From an uncultured Clostridia bacterium (GTDB taxonomy: Bacteria > Bacillota > Clostridia > Lachnospirales > CAG-274), in NCBI GenBank assembly GCA_947627855.1, contig CANQXR010000005.1, positions 32,856 to 96,855 of the forward strand: DNA of 64,000 nt, in the 5' to 3' direction. The notes below the pieces were generated by a model, which worked only from the letters and a program-made list of their open reading frames with translations, was not told where the DNA came from and made no database searches. Within the stretch, counting starts at the first letter, position 1. The number at the start of each line of letters is the position of its first letter. Of the stretch, positions 25,643 to 36,152 are shown in pieces. A program made the position numbers and the translations under genes.

Positions 25643-28600
25643 TTATGCGTGCTGCATGCCCATTTCGGTATTGCGCTCTTTGGGGGCGACTGCTTTTGTT
25701 TTGTTTTCGGAAGCGGCTGTGTTCGTACGTCCTTTGGAGGTTATTCTTGTAAGCTCCGTTATATTCTTCCTTACCACCTTGGTTTCGGCGTCATAGCTCT
25801 TTTTGTTTTCCTCCGCTTCGGCATATATGAGAGAATTGCTGCGCAGTCTGCTCTTTATGTCGTCAACGGCGATGTCATTCATTTTGCCGCACATTTCCTC
25901 GGCGAGGGAATTCCGTCCGGCAATACTTTCCGATGAATTACGGTAAAATTCGTTGGACTTTGAGCCTTTTTTCAGAAAATCCTTTGCAAAGTCATATTCC
26001 TTTTTTGCTTTTTCATATTCACGGGACTTTGCTCTGTATTCATTCATTTGTTCTTCATAGGCTTCAGAGCTTTTGAACCATTTGCTCGGTTCTGACGGTT
26101 TTGACGGACTTTTCATATTTTCCATATTTTTAAGATAATCCGTTTCAAAAATGAGCGGACGCATAACTCCCTCGTCCTTATATGAAATAACACAGTCGGA
26201 GATGGAGGGTCTGCTGTCGGCAGCAAGTCCGTAGGTTCTTCTTGTCAGTGCGCCAAGCTCATTTTCAAGCATTACTTTGATTTCCGAATCACTCAGATCC
26301 TTGTTTCCGGTGGAGCCCTTGTAATAGTCCCTTGCGCTGATGCCGTTTATGCAGATGGAGTCGATTATTTCGGCGGAAGATGCAGAATTGCTTATGTACT
26401 GTAAATCCTTATCCATCATTTTTGCCAGTACTTCCTGACCGCAGTATTCCCTTTGCGTATCTGACGTTATTACATCTGTGCCCAAACGGTCAAAGGCGAA
26501 TTTGAAATCCACAACACAGGGGTCTTTTCCTCTTGCCAGATTATCGGCATATAAAACGTCCTTTTCAACCTGTGCCTTTGCCATTTCAAGCTTTGCGGCT
26601 TCTATTTCGCTTCTCATGGAAGGTATTGTTTCGGAAACGAGCTTTTCTCTCAGGTCGTTGAATTTTTCGACCTCGCGCAGATTTTCTTCTGCATTGTCAT
26701 ATGCTATGAGATATTCATCTCCTTTTGCTCTTGAGGTTACAACGGAATATCTTTCCTTTTCCGTAGTACACATTTTCGTCAATTCACCTTTGGCTCTGTT
26801 GTAATAGTTTGCGTCCTTCGCCTTTTTCTCCCTATAATAATCGGAAACCTTGTCTATATAGTTTTCCATGGAGGCTATGTCTTGCTCAAGCCGGGCTTTC
26901 ATATTATCAAAGCCATTCCGGGCTGCCTTGTCAAGCTTTTCCACATAGTCGGAAAGTGTGTTGTCGTCCCAACCGTATGATTCGTTACGGTTTTCCACCT
27001 TTTGTTCCCTCAGAAGCTTTCTTTCCTGTTCGTCTGCAAGAAGCTCTCTTACTTCGGGATATTTTTTGGCGTTTTCCGCAATTTCCTTCATAGCGGGGGT
27101 AATGGGAATAACAGTATCGGTTATAAGTCCCTTTATGGTCACATTTCCGCCGTTTATAAACTCGTCTACGGCTCCGGGTCTTGTTTTTTCCTCCTCAAGG
27201 GTGTCAAGAAGCTTTGTGAAAAAGGCGTCATAATTGTTTCTTCTTTCCCTTTCCATTGAATAATAAGCTGCCATACCGATCTTGCTGCCGGGTGTTACTA
27301 AAACTTTGTCGCCCAGTTTGAAGGTGAATTTTTCATTTAAGGTCTCCTGAGCCTTCTCCTGTTCGTCAAGCACCATTTTTTCTATATCTGTGCGGCCTTT
27401 TTCCTTTTCCGGATCATTGCCGGATAAGCCTTTGATATATGCAAGTCTTTGTTTTGCGGCGTTATATTCCTCAAGGGTGCATCTTTTGCCGGTGACTTTA
27501 ACATCGGGCATACCTATGAAGCCGCCGGAGTGAACGATGTCTTTTTCAACAAACTCAGACTTTTTCCGGAAGTCGTCATATATGCTGTTTCTTTTTGCTT
27601 CATCTCTGATATCGGCAGCGGTTTTATATACGTTTGCTGTATTTTTGTCTGCCCATATTTCATCTCTGAGCTCTTTTTCCTTTTGTCCTATTTCTCTGAT
27701 GGATTTTTCGTATTTTTTATCTATGTCGTCGATTTTTTTATATGCATCATCGAGAATGGAACGAACCTCCTCTGCCGCCGGTCTGAGTTTTTCGACATCT
27801 CTCTTCATTCCGTCTATAAGGGCATCGTTTTCCGCAACCAGACGTTCCTTTTCGGCAACGGAGTTTTCAAGGGCTTTTATATATTCTTCTATGGTTGAAA
27901 AATCTGACCTTTTTATATTGTTCTTTGTAGGATCGTTTTCCGGTGTGAAGGTTTCGCTTCTGACATTATATGAGCCGTATTCGATAGGTTCTCCCTCGAT
28001 GATCTTATCATATCTGCCCTCCAGATTCTTTGCGTCCTTCCACATTGAAACAGCCTCGGCAGCCGCTTTCATAGCAGCCTCTTCAAATGACGGTCTCAGT
28101 GAATTGTTAAGAATATCCATAACCGCTCTTTGTGCAGCGTAACCCACAGGGGTATCCGGAACATTCATTCCTTGATAATGTTTACTCCGTACAATCGTTT
28201 CTTCCGCCTTGCTTAAGGCTGCTTCCCTGATTTCCTCAAAGCTTCTGCCTTCATTTGAATATTTCTCAATAAGGGTCATTGCGCCGTTGAGGACTTTGCT
28301 TTGTGCTGCCTTGTCCGCCTTAGCTACAATCCGGTCTATATTTTCACTGTCATTTTCAAATTCGGCAACAGCCGTAAGAGCAGCCTGCCTTGAAGCCCTC
28401 ATAATGTAATTTCTTGCTTCTCTTTTTATATTTTCATCGGTTTCGTTCTTCATAACGGAATCGAAAGCATCTCTTACGGCATTGTCTATGCCGTGTTCTT
28501 TGATTCCGTCTATTCCGTTGCGGACAGATGAATATCTTTCCCGTAATTTAGCCCTGCCAAGCTCTATGTCGTCCTTGAATATTTCCTTTGCGAGCTTTGA

Positions 28601-29986
28601 TATTTTGTAGCCGGAGCTCAGTTTGTCTAAATTATCCGCTTTAAACGCAATGTTGGCATTATTTGCAGCGACAATATCTTTTTGTACTTCCGCGAGTTCA
28701 CTCATTCGCGCGTCTATTTCGGAAATTCTGTCATTGCTTACCTTCTCTGCGACAGCTTCCCTTATTTCATCTTCGGTTTCGTTTCCCGAAAGCTGTCTGT
28801 ACCTTTTTTCGCTTTCAAGAGTTTCGCGGTTTTTTTCGGCATAAACATCGGAATATGCCTTTACCGCACCTTTAAAATATTCCGAGGCTTCATTGAAGGA
28901 GGCTGTGGTGCTCTGAAGATCCTGCTGTATATCATTTATATAATCCTTGCCTATCAGCTCCTGCACAAATGATGCGGAGTCTGACATATCGGCAGTAGGT
29001 CTTTCTTCCCTGTTTAAAATAAATCTGTCAAGGAGACCTTTACGGCTCTCCCTTTCCCTGTATTCCTCCTGTTCTCTCCTGTAATTCTGAAAGTCGCTTA
29101 CTCTTGCGCTCAGGGCTTCTTTTATGTCATAGTTTTTGGCTATCTGCGCCACGGTTTTTGTAAAGGGATCTGCATTGTCAAATTCATTTGTAATACGACC
29201 CTTTTGCTGCAAAACCTCGTTTATCCGTACAAGGCTCTCCTCCACGGAATAATTTATGTTGTCATCGTTCTTCTCTCCCCCTGCAAGACCATATAAATCA
29301 ATGCCATTGTCAAGATCGGAAAGAAGGTTATACCTGTCCCTGAGACCAAGATAATCGTTAAAGCTGTAACGGCGGTCTGTATTGCCGGCTGCATTTCCCG
29401 TGTCCCGCAGAATATCGGACATTTTGTCCAATGAGGATATCATGCTGCTTCTTTCGGTTTCCGCTTCTTCGGTTTCGCTGCGCAGCTCGTTGTTGCCAAG
29501 ACTTTCGTTATATCGTCTTGTGCTTTCGTCATATCTTTCCACAAAATGGTCAAAATCCATATCGCTGTCGATATAGGGCATATCGGAAAGCTCTCCGCGA
29601 AGAGTGGCGGCTCTGTTCTGCTCGGCTCTGATTTGTTCGGCGTTTTTCTCCGAGTGTTCCCTTAACTCCCGCTTGTATTCCTCTGTGTTTCTTCTTGCGA
29701 TCTCGTTGTTGTATTCCTCTTCGATCTGCCTTTGTCTTGCCTTGTCAAGCTCTTCCCTTTCTGCCGAAAGAGCTGCTGTTTCATTTCTGATCTCCACTTC
29801 GGTGCGTATGTTTTCTCTTAAAAGATCATCTGCTTTGGCATTTGCTTCTTCAAGCGCTCTCAGTTTATCCCAGTAGGTATAATTCTCACTGTTATTAACT
29901 TCGCTGCGTATCACAAAATCAATACGCTCAAGCTTAATGTTGATCTCTTCAATTTTTCTTACGTTGTATTTTTTGTTTTCCGGCAT
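25643..29986 (-). CDS. Giant protein B (1447 aa), coiled-coil rich, unknown function
   Basis: I do not recognise this protein. The frame opens at 30028, but the AGGTGG site 6 bases before ATG 29986 (MPENKKYNVRKIEE) makes that the likely start. Most of the sequence is charged helix (Glu/Lys/Arg with heptad-like leucines), suggesting long coiled coils; no signal peptide or membrane segment is seen. Near the C-terminus it carries one copy of the giant-family motif (DSICINGISARDYY, about residue 1215). A strand ending MRPLIF follows, then WFKSSEAYEEQMNEYRAKS, which parallels the C-terminal block of giants A and C. It has its own promoter and terminator. A scaffold or filament role would suit the composition but is not shown. 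Confidence 0.72.
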   Translation of the reverse strand: MPENKKYNVRKIEEINIKLERIDFVIRSEVNNSENYTYWDKLRALEEANAKADDLLRENIRTEVEIRNETAALSAEREELDKARQRQIEEEYNNEIARRNTEEYKRELREHSEKNAEQIRAEQNRAATLRGELSDMPYIDSDMDFDHFVERYDESTRRYNESLGNNELRSETEEAETERSSMISSLDKMSDILRDTGNAAGNTDRRYSFNDYLGLRDRYNLLSDLDNGIDLYGLAGGEKNDDNINYSVEESLVRINEVLQQKGRITNEFDNADPFTKTVAQIAKNYDIKEALSARVSDFQNYRREQEEYRERESRKGLLDRFILNREERPTADMSDSASFVQELIGKDYINDIQQDLQSTTASFNEASEYFKGAVKAYSDVYAEKNRETLESEKRYRQLSGNETEDEIREAVAEKVSNDRISEIDARMSELAEVQKDIVAANNANIAFKADNLDKLSSGYKISKLAKEIFKDDIELGRAKLRERYSSVRNGIDGIKEHGIDNAVRDAFDSVMKNETDENIKREARNYIMRASRQAALTAVAEFENDSENIDRIVAKADKAAQSKVLNGAMTLIEKYSNEGRSFEEIREAALSKAEETIVRSKHYQGMNVPDTPVGYAAQRAVMDILNNSLRPSFEEAAMKAAAEAVSMWKDAKNLEGRYDKIIEGEPIEYGSYNVRSETFTPENDPTKNNIKRSDFSTIEEYIKALENSVAEKERLVAENDALIDGMKRDVEKLRPAAEEVRSILDDAYKKIDDIDKKYEKSIREIGQKEKELRDEIWADKNTANVYKTAADIRDEAKRNSIYDDFRKKSEFVEKDIVHSGGFIGMPDVKVTGKRCTLEEYNAAKQRLAYIKGLSGNDPEKEKGRTDIEKMVLDEQEKAQETLNEKFTFKLGDKVLVTPGSKIGMAAYYSMERERRNNYDAFFTKLLDTLEEEKTRPGAVDEFINGGNVTIKGLITDTVIPITPAMKEIAENAKKYPEVRELLADEQERKLLREQKVENRNESYGWDDNTLSDYVEKLDKAARNGFDNMKARLEQDIASMENYIDKVSDYYREKKAKDANYYNRAKGELTKMCTTEKERYSVVTSRAKGDEYLIAYDNAEENLREVEKFNDLREKLVSETIPSMRSEIEAAKLEMAKAQVEKDVLYADNLARGKDPCVVDFKFAFDRLGTDVITSDTQREYCGQEVLAKMMDKDLQYISNSASSAEIIDSICINGISARDYYKGSTGNKDLSDSEIKVMLENELGALTRRTYGLAADSRPSISDCVISYKDEGVMRPLIFETDYLKNMENMKSPSKPSEPSKWFKSSEAYEEQMNEYRAKSREYEKAKKEYDFAKDFLKKGSKSNEFYRNSSESIAGRNSLAEEMCGKMNDIAVDDIKSRLRSNSLIYAEAEENKKSYDAETKVVRKNITELTRITSKGRTNTAASENKTKAVAPKERNTEMGMQHA

Positions 29987-30090
29987 ATTTTCCACCTCTC
30001 TCAATATAAAATCAAAAACCACGTACAAAAAATCCGAGCGACTGCTTCTTTCGCCGACATTTTATAAATTCGGCATGGTAGCTTATTATA

Positions 30091-30099
30091 ATTATACCA
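30091..30099 (-). promoter_or_regulatory. Extended -10 promoter of giant B
   Basis: On the minus strand TGG followed by TATAAT (30091-30099) forms an extended -10 element about 105 bp upstream of the giant B start. No good -35 is present. The rest of 29987-30247 shows no gene. Confidence 0.45.
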
Positions 30100-30247
30100 T
30101 AATTCGGCTTATCCGAAAAAAAATCTGCGCCAATATATCTGCTGTTTGTGTCGTTTGACATAAGTCCCGACTGAGGTGGAGCAAAAAAATGCGTATTATA
30201 ACAATTATTTCCGCAAATACGGCTGAGGACAGCTCCCTTATTGTATG

Positions 30248-31033
30248 TCAGGATTTCTTTATCTTCTTATATTCCGTAGGCGACATACCCATATTCTGCC
30301 TGAAAGCCCTGTTGAAGGTTCTTATGCTTTCAAAGCCGACTATGCGGGAAATTTCGGTCATTGTAAAGTCCCCCGACCTTATAAGGAGGGCTGCCTTTTC
30401 AGAGCGCACTCTGCCAAGGTAGGTTTTCAGATTCATACCGAATTTCTGTGAAAATATTCTTGAAATATGATATTTGCTGAGATTGAACCCTTTTGCAAGG
30501 CTTTCCCTTGTGAGGGGCTTTGCATAGTTCAGTGATATATAGCTTATAAGGCGTGGGACTATATCTCTTGCGGGAACGGAATCACGGCGGTATATGTCAA
30601 GAGCCTTATAAAGCTCGGAGAATACAACAAGTGTATAGCCCAGTCTTTTTTCCGTGGCGGCGGTCTTTCTTATGTGGTCCGCCGAAAAACGCACCTCCTC
30701 CGTTATGCTTTCGCTGTGTATTACCGGATTTCCGGCACAGGCATATTCAAGGGAGGGAAAAAAGGGGGATATATAGGCGAAGTCCACCAGTATTATAAGC
30801 GTATCTGCAATTTTTTGACTGTCCGTATGATAGGAATGCAGAATTTCGGGAAATATGACAGCCCCTTCGCCCTCCCTTACGCAGTAGTTTTTGCCCGAAA
30901 CCGATATATGCTGAGAGCCTGAAAAAACATAGAGTATTTCAATATATTTGTGCATATGCTCTCTGAATGAAAGCTCCTTTTTGTTGTTTATAACCGTAAA
31001 ACCCGACGGCTGTATCTCATAGAAGGGCAGCAT
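30248..31033 (-). CDS. AraC family transcriptional regulator with N-terminal cupin
   Basis: The 261-residue protein has an N-terminal cupin-like sensor (about 15-95, HMHKYIEILYVFSGSQHISV) and a C-terminal pair of helix-turn-helix motifs (about 160-258). The AraC signature is clear: LAKGFNLSKYHISRIFSQKFG and IVGFESIRTFNRAFRQNMG. Regulators of this form usually respond to sugars. It is divergent from the rhodanese-GH3 genes (96-bp gap), so it probably controls the neighbouring glycosidase region; the inducer is unknown. Confidence 0.92.
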   Translation of the reverse strand: MLPFYEIQPSGFTVINNKKELSFREHMHKYIEILYVFSGSQHISVSGKNYCVREGEGAVIFPEILHSYHTDSQKIADTLIILVDFAYISPFFPSLEYACAGNPVIHSESITEEVRFSADHIRKTAATEKRLGYTLVVFSELYKALDIYRRDSVPARDIVPRLISYISLNYAKPLTRESLAKGFNLSKYHISRIFSQKFGMNLKTYLGRVRSEKAALLIRSGDFTMTEISRIVGFESIRTFNRAFRQNMGMSPTEYKKIKKS

Positions 31034-31129
31034 ATAAACACCTCACATTCTGACCAATATCCGAAACCTTATGGCTATTATTATACGGCATAAAAATGTA
31101 TAATACAATAAAAAACAGGAGGGGGTTAT

Positions 31130-31909
31130 ATGAAAAGGCTGTTATTGTGTATTTTTATTTCCCTTTGCTTTTGCGGAGGGCTTACGGTTATGGGAGGTAC
31201 GGAAGTGAAAAAATTGCCGGAGCCGGAGCAGGTATACAAAGGTATTCTTGATTCGGGGGAATATGCGGACGTGGAAAAATGGGGCAGCTTGACGGCGGTT
31301 GTCACAAAGGACAGACACAGCATAAAATATACGCTTTTAGGCGGTGTGTGGACAGACATCGATTTGCATACTTTCAGCGAAGCCGACATACCTGTCACGT
31401 CAGACACAATGTTTACCGTAAACGACATAGAAGCCTTGGGCGACCAGCTTATAGCAGGCTGTAATGACGGAATACTCCTTGTAATAACCGATTGTGTGAA
31501 ATGTTACAGACTGAGAAAGGTCTGCGACTTTGACATAACAGGGATAGACTTCGAGGGGGACAGGCTTATAATTGTGGGAAGAAGTCCCGACGAAAGGGCT
31601 GAGCTTTCCGCAGATGAGGTAAGGCAGTCGAAAATTGCTCCCTCAGAAGTGAAAAACCGTATGGCACAGGGCTGCATACTGATAGACGTAAGGGACGAAG
31701 CCGACTATATTGACGGGCACATACAGGGCGCCGTAGGCATACCCATTGAAAAAATAGGATATATAGACAAATATCCCCGTGACAGTCAGCTGGTTTTTTA
31801 TTGTTACAGCGGAAAACGCTCAGCCATAGCCGTATCAAAGGCTCTTTCAATGGGCTTTGTGAATGCTTATAACGCAGGGGGCTATGAGGAGCTTAAGCAC
31901 GAATTTTAA
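31130..31909 (+). CDS. Secreted rhodanese-like domain protein
   Basis: The 259-residue protein starts with a signal-like hydrophobic stretch (about 3-22). The middle part (about 50-155) is rich in beta strands of a propeller-like kind (LGGVWTDIDLHTF, IAGCNDGILLVI) that I cannot assign. A rhodanese domain follows (about 168-259) with the active cysteine in FYCYSGKRSA, preceded by LIDVRDEADYIDGHIQGAV. Rhodaneses transfer sulfane sulfur; secreted versions are often of unknown role. It precedes the GH3 gene by 17 bp in the same direction, possibly as an operon, though no functional link is evident. Confidence 0.85.
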   Translation: MKRLLLCIFISLCFCGGLTVMGGTEVKKLPEPEQVYKGILDSGEYADVEKWGSLTAVVTKDRHSIKYTLLGGVWTDIDLHTFSEADIPVTSDTMFTVNDIEALGDQLIAGCNDGILLVITDCVKCYRLRKVCDFDITGIDFEGDRLIIVGRSPDERAELSADEVRQSKIAPSEVKNRMAQGCILIDVRDEADYIDGHIQGAVGIPIEKIGYIDKYPRDSQLVFYCYSGKRSAIAVSKALSMGFVNAYNAGGYEELKHEF

Positions 31910-31926
31910 AAGGGGAGGGAATTTCA

Positions 31927-34900
31927 ATGAAATACAGAAAACTCAGAACCGTTATATCGGCAATATTGGCAGCCGTTGCTGCAAGCGGTGTTATGCCGGT
32001 AAATGCGGCGGAAATAAAGGAGAGTGATAATATGCTGCCATATATGAATGAAAGCCTTTCATTTGAGGAAAGAGCCGCCGACCTTGTTTCAAGAATGACA
32101 CTTGAAGAAAAGGTTTCTCAGCTTCAGAACTCCGCTCCTGCCATCAGCCGTCTGGGAGTCGGCGACTACAACTATTGGAGAGAGGGACTTCACGGAGTGG
32201 CAAGACAGGGACAGGCAACAAGCTTTCCCTCTCCTCTTTCAATGTCGAACACATGGGACGAGGAGCTTATCAGGGAGGCGGCGGACATAACCTCCACAGA
32301 GGCAAGGCTCAAAAGCCCCAACTCAAATCTCAATTACTGGTCGCCTACCATAAATATGGCAAGGGACCCCAGATGGGGAAGAAATGAGGAAACCTTCGGA
32401 GAGGACCCTTATCTTACCACACGGCTCGCATCAGGCTTTATGGAGGGTATGCAGGGAAGTGATAATAAATATTTAAAGACGATAGCCACCCTCAAACACT
32501 TTATCGCCAACAACGCCGAGGGCGAGCGCACCACAGGCTCTTCAGTAATGGACGAACAGACGCTGAGGGATTATTACGGCAGAGCCTTTGAGGATATAAT
32601 CAAAAAAGCCCGTCCCGGAGCAGTCATGAGCTCTTATAACGCCACCACCGTAACAAGAAATGGTCAGACCATACAGGAGAAGGACTATCTCCCATGGGAT
32701 TATCTTCCCTCTCCCGCCAATCCCTACATACTTACGGAGCTTCTCAGAAGAACATGGGGATTTGACGGCTTTGTCACCGGCGACTGCGGAGCGGTGGGAT
32801 ATCTGAGCAGAACGGCGGCATATAAGAAAACACTGTTTCCCCTTGCCGGAAACCTTGGGGAGGTTCCTCAGTCGGAAGCCGTTGCAAAGGCATTCCGGGC
32901 AGGAAACGATATGGACTGCGGAAATGTTGCAGGCGCCGGAGCGTTGGAGGCTATACAGACAGGCACTCTTGACGAAGCGACTGTGGATATTGCACTGTAC
33001 AGACTGTTTCTTCAGAGAATGAAAACGGGAGAGTTTGACAGGGACGTTTCTTACAGACATATAAATGATACCATAGAAGCTCCCGCACATATTGCTTTGG
33101 CGGAAAGGGCGGCTGAAGAAAGCTGGGTTCTGCTTAAAAACGAAGATGATTTTCTGCCCCTGAAAAACGATATCAAAAATGTTGTCATAGTGGGCAGCTT
33201 TGCCGGACAGACCTTTCTGGGGGATTATTCAGGACTTCCCACAGATACCACTACACCCTATGAGGGGCTTGTGGAGGTTCTTGGGGACAGAATTAATATC
33301 GAATATATAGGCGCAGTAGGGGACGATACGCCTGTGTTGGATATAAAAGCCCTGAGCCTTGTGAGAAATGACGGCACGGAGGAGAATATAGACCTTTCAA
33401 AGGCAGCCATAGCCGTTCTTGACAGCAAGACAGGAAAAACAGGGGTACAGCCAAACGGAACGGCGCTTGTGGACTTTACCCCTGCCGGCTTAGCCACGGT
33501 TCCCGATGTTGACTTCACAGACGTAAAAAGCATAAAAGCCGAGATTTCGGCAGACAGTCTTTCGCCGGGAGGTCAGCTTCTTATAGGCTACGGCTCGGAA
33601 AGTCAGACGGTAGCCGCCATAGACGTACCTCTTACAGGCTCAGAGGACAGGTATGAAACCGTTGAAGTCCCCTGTACGGCAAATGCGGGAGGATATACGG
33701 GCAAAACAACAATGTTTCTGAGCGTTTCCGCCGTTTCGGAATTTGACATGGAGAAAAACAAGGCAAAGCTTGATGCGGCAGATGTTATCATAGCCTATGC
33801 CGGCACAGATCTTTCCGATTCAAGCGAGTCAAAGGACCGTGAGAGTATTGCCCTGCCGGAGGATCAGTCCCATATAGAACAGATCGCCGGACTGTATGGC
33901 GACAAGACAATAGCCGTAATGCAGACGGTAGGACAGATCGATGTATCACCCTTTGCCGGAAAGGTAAAAGCGATTCTGTGGACAAGCTATAACGGTCAGA
34001 AACAGGGGCTTGCCTTTGCAAAGGTAATTTCGGGAGAGGTCAATCCTTCGGGAAGGCTCACCACCACATGGTATGACCCCGCCGATCTGTCGGCTCTTCC
34101 CCTCACCGCAGAGGAGGAGATTTCAGAGGGCATTTCGTGGAGGAGGAACACGGGCTATCAGATAAGACAGAGCAAAGACTATCCCGGAAGAACCTACCAA
34201 TATTACAGGGGCATTCCCGTATATCCCTTCGGCTATGGACTGTCATATACGGACTTTGAATATTCCGATATCAGACTTTCGTCAGACAGAACCGATGCCA
34301 ACGGAAGTATCGAGGTGTCTGTTGATGTAAAAAACACAGGCTTCCGTGACGGCTATGAAACAGTGCAGCTTTATGTGAAGGCTCCGGGCTGCAGCGGAAC
34401 AGAACTTCCCCTTAAACAGCTTAAGGGCTTTGAAAAAATCTATCTTAAGGCAGGAGAAAGCAAAACCGTAACTCTGCCCCTTTATATACCCGACCTGCAT
34501 TTTTACAGCGAAGCCAAGGGCAAAATATATGTTCCCACAGGCACATATACAATAATTGCAGGAAAAAACTCCTCAGATGAGGAAAATTCAGCCACCCTCA
34601 GAGTGACAGGGGAAATCAGGAGCCGTCTTGAGGGAGTCTGCGTCATTCCCTCCGGCATAAGCGTTGTTTCCGCAGTGAGTGCCGATGGAAAGGTAACGGG
34701 AGAGCTTAAGTCGGTAGACGCCAACCTTTCGGCTGTTATGACAGATGAAACCAAAGCGGATCTCTCGGAGGCGACTGTAATATACACAAGCTCTGACAAT
34801 GACATCGCCTGCGCAGATGACACAGGTCATGTGAAGGGCGGCATAAAATCCGGCACAGCCACAATAACGGTCTCCGTAACCATAGACGGCGTAACGAAGG

Positions 34901-35898
34901 AAACCTCCTTTCCCGTTGTCTGCACAGCAAAGCCTGCCATAACGCCCGTACTGCTGAAAACCTACACCGACAGACTTAACGCCGCTTATTCGGGCTGCCG
35001 TCAGACAGACTATTCGGAGGAGAATCTTTCCATCATTAAAGATATATATGATGAAGCTATGACAGAGCTTGAGAAAGAAGCCGATTCCGATATGCTGCCC
35101 GAAATAACGGAGGACGCCATATACCACATAGCCGCAGTAAGGAAAAAACCTGCTCCTGACACTCCCATATATACTATCGACAGCCTGAAAAACACCGTTT
35201 CCGGCACGATAGAAGCAGGGATAAGCTATAACGGTGATTCCATGAGCCCACAGGCTGTTCTTGTTGCAGATGTAAAGGGCGGCAGTCCCATTCTTACGCC
35301 TGTCCGGGACAGCGGCACCTATGTTGTCGAGGGGAATTTTTCTCAAAATGACAGCATAGAGCTTTTCATAAGCAAAACCTCGGATAAGGCAGGAGCTATG
35401 AGCACCATAGTAAGCCATAAGTTTGAAATATCCGATGATGCAAAGGCAATACTGTATAATTTCAGCGACCCTCAGTTCGACTTGTGGAGAGGTTCGGTAG
35501 ACGGACTGCCCCTTGCCCATATAGACATATTTGACGGCTTTGGCGGCTTCAATGACAAAACCGCCGACTTCACCTTGAAATACGGCGGAAAGGACTATAA
35601 ATTCACAAAGTCCCTTCAGGCGGGAGCAGGCAGCCCCACGAAAAGATGCCTTTACTTTACTCCCGAAAAGGGCTTTGAAAGCTGTAAGGTAACAGTAATA
35701 TTCAACAGCGGCTCCGAGGGCAGACCCATGAACATCGCCCAAAGCGGAACAGTCCTCGCCACCCTCGACGGTCCCAACCCAAGCGAAACGGAGGCTCAGA
35801 CAGTTTCATGCACCGTTACAGACCTGACACAGCCCATATACATCTACGGCGGCAGCAGCAACAAAGACCTCCTCGGTATAATAGTAGAATACGAATAA
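31927..35898 (+). CDS. Large secreted GH3 glycoside hydrolase (beta-xylosidase/glucosidase type) with Big2 and C-terminal modules
   Basis: The 1323-residue enzyme has a signal peptide (about 1-28). The GH3 barrel (about 40-380) includes WGRNEETFGEDPYL, LKHFIANNAEGER and the nucleophile D286 in FVTGDCGAV, the form seen in bacterial and fungal beta-xylosidases. The second GH3 domain (about 400-760) and the FnIII-like domain (about 770-870) complete the core. After that come a Big2-like Ig domain (about 900-1000), a helical FIVAR-like segment (about 1010-1085) and a C-terminal beta-rich region (about 1130-1323) that could bind carbohydrate or the cell surface. It would release sugars from beta-linked polysaccharide outside the cell. 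galM downstream fits use of the released aldoses. Confidence 0.92.
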   Translation: MKYRKLRTVISAILAAVAASGVMPVNAAEIKESDNMLPYMNESLSFEERAADLVSRMTLEEKVSQLQNSAPAISRLGVGDYNYWREGLHGVARQGQATSFPSPLSMSNTWDEELIREAADITSTEARLKSPNSNLNYWSPTINMARDPRWGRNEETFGEDPYLTTRLASGFMEGMQGSDNKYLKTIATLKHFIANNAEGERTTGSSVMDEQTLRDYYGRAFEDIIKKARPGAVMSSYNATTVTRNGQTIQEKDYLPWDYLPSPANPYILTELLRRTWGFDGFVTGDCGAVGYLSRTAAYKKTLFPLAGNLGEVPQSEAVAKAFRAGNDMDCGNVAGAGALEAIQTGTLDEATVDIALYRLFLQRMKTGEFDRDVSYRHINDTIEAPAHIALAERAAEESWVLLKNEDDFLPLKNDIKNVVIVGSFAGQTFLGDYSGLPTDTTTPYEGLVEVLGDRINIEYIGAVGDDTPVLDIKALSLVRNDGTEENIDLSKAAIAVLDSKTGKTGVQPNGTALVDFTPAGLATVPDVDFTDVKSIKAEISADSLSPGGQLLIGYGSESQTVAAIDVPLTGSEDRYETVEVPCTANAGGYTGKTTMFLSVSAVSEFDMEKNKAKLDAADVIIAYAGTDLSDSSESKDRESIALPEDQSHIEQIAGLYGDKTIAVMQTVGQIDVSPFAGKVKAILWTSYNGQKQGLAFAKVISGEVNPSGRLTTTWYDPADLSALPLTAEEEISEGISWRRNTGYQIRQSKDYPGRTYQYYRGIPVYPFGYGLSYTDFEYSDIRLSSDRTDANGSIEVSVDVKNTGFRDGYETVQLYVKAPGCSGTELPLKQLKGFEKIYLKAGESKTVTLPLYIPDLHFYSEAKGKIYVPTGTYTIIAGKNSSDEENSATLRVTGEIRSRLEGVCVIPSGISVVSAVSADGKVTGELKSVDANLSAVMTDETKADLSEATVIYTSSDNDIACADDTGHVKGGIKSGTATITVSVTIDGVTKETSFPVVCTAKPAITPVLLKTYTDRLNAAYSGCRQTDYSEENLSIIKDIYDEAMTELEKEADSDMLPEITEDAIYHIAAVRKKPAPDTPIYTIDSLKNTVSGTIEAGISYNGDSMSPQAVLVADVKGGSPILTPVRDSGTYVVEGNFSQNDSIELFISKTSDKAGAMSTIVSHKFEISDDAKAILYNFSDPQFDLWRGSVDGLPLAHIDIFDGFGGFNDKTADFTLKYGGKDYKFTKSLQAGAGSPTKRCLYFTPEKGFESCKVTVIFNSGSEGRPMNIAQSGTVLATLDGPNPSETEAQTVSCTVTDLTQPIYIYGGSSNKDLLGIIVEYE

Positions 35899-35949
35899 TA
35901 ACACCTAGGAGAACAGTCGGCGCATAAACGCTGTATAGGTTTGCCAAAT

Positions 35950-36010
35950 ATAAAAGGCAAGTATTCCCCGACCCTATAGACAGGGGACATATTTGCCTTT
36001 TATGATTTTT
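35950..36010 (+). terminator. Terminator after the GH3 gene
   Basis: ATAAAAGGCAA... (from 35950) pairs with ...TTTGCCTTTTAT (to 36002), with inner TCCCC/GGGGA, one bulge and one G-U pair. A T run at 36005-36010 follows. A TATAAT box at 36014-36019, just beyond it, may belong to the galM promoter. Confidence 0.75.
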
Positions 36011-36152
36011 TACTATAATGATGTGTGAAAAATTGTGCAGTCTGACAAAAGTGAAAAAACGGAGGGAAATAGGTTGTTGTTTTGGGACAGATGTACTAAA
36101 CTAAAGTTACTATGGTGTTTTGCAGGACTGAAATCAAAAGGAGGGATTCTGC

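Noticed and set aside
34588..35742. Long minus-strand open frame opposite the GH3 gene.
   Set aside because: It is antisense to a well-supported coding region, has no ribosome site, and its composition is that of a shadow frame; similar antisense frames elsewhere were dropped for the same reason.
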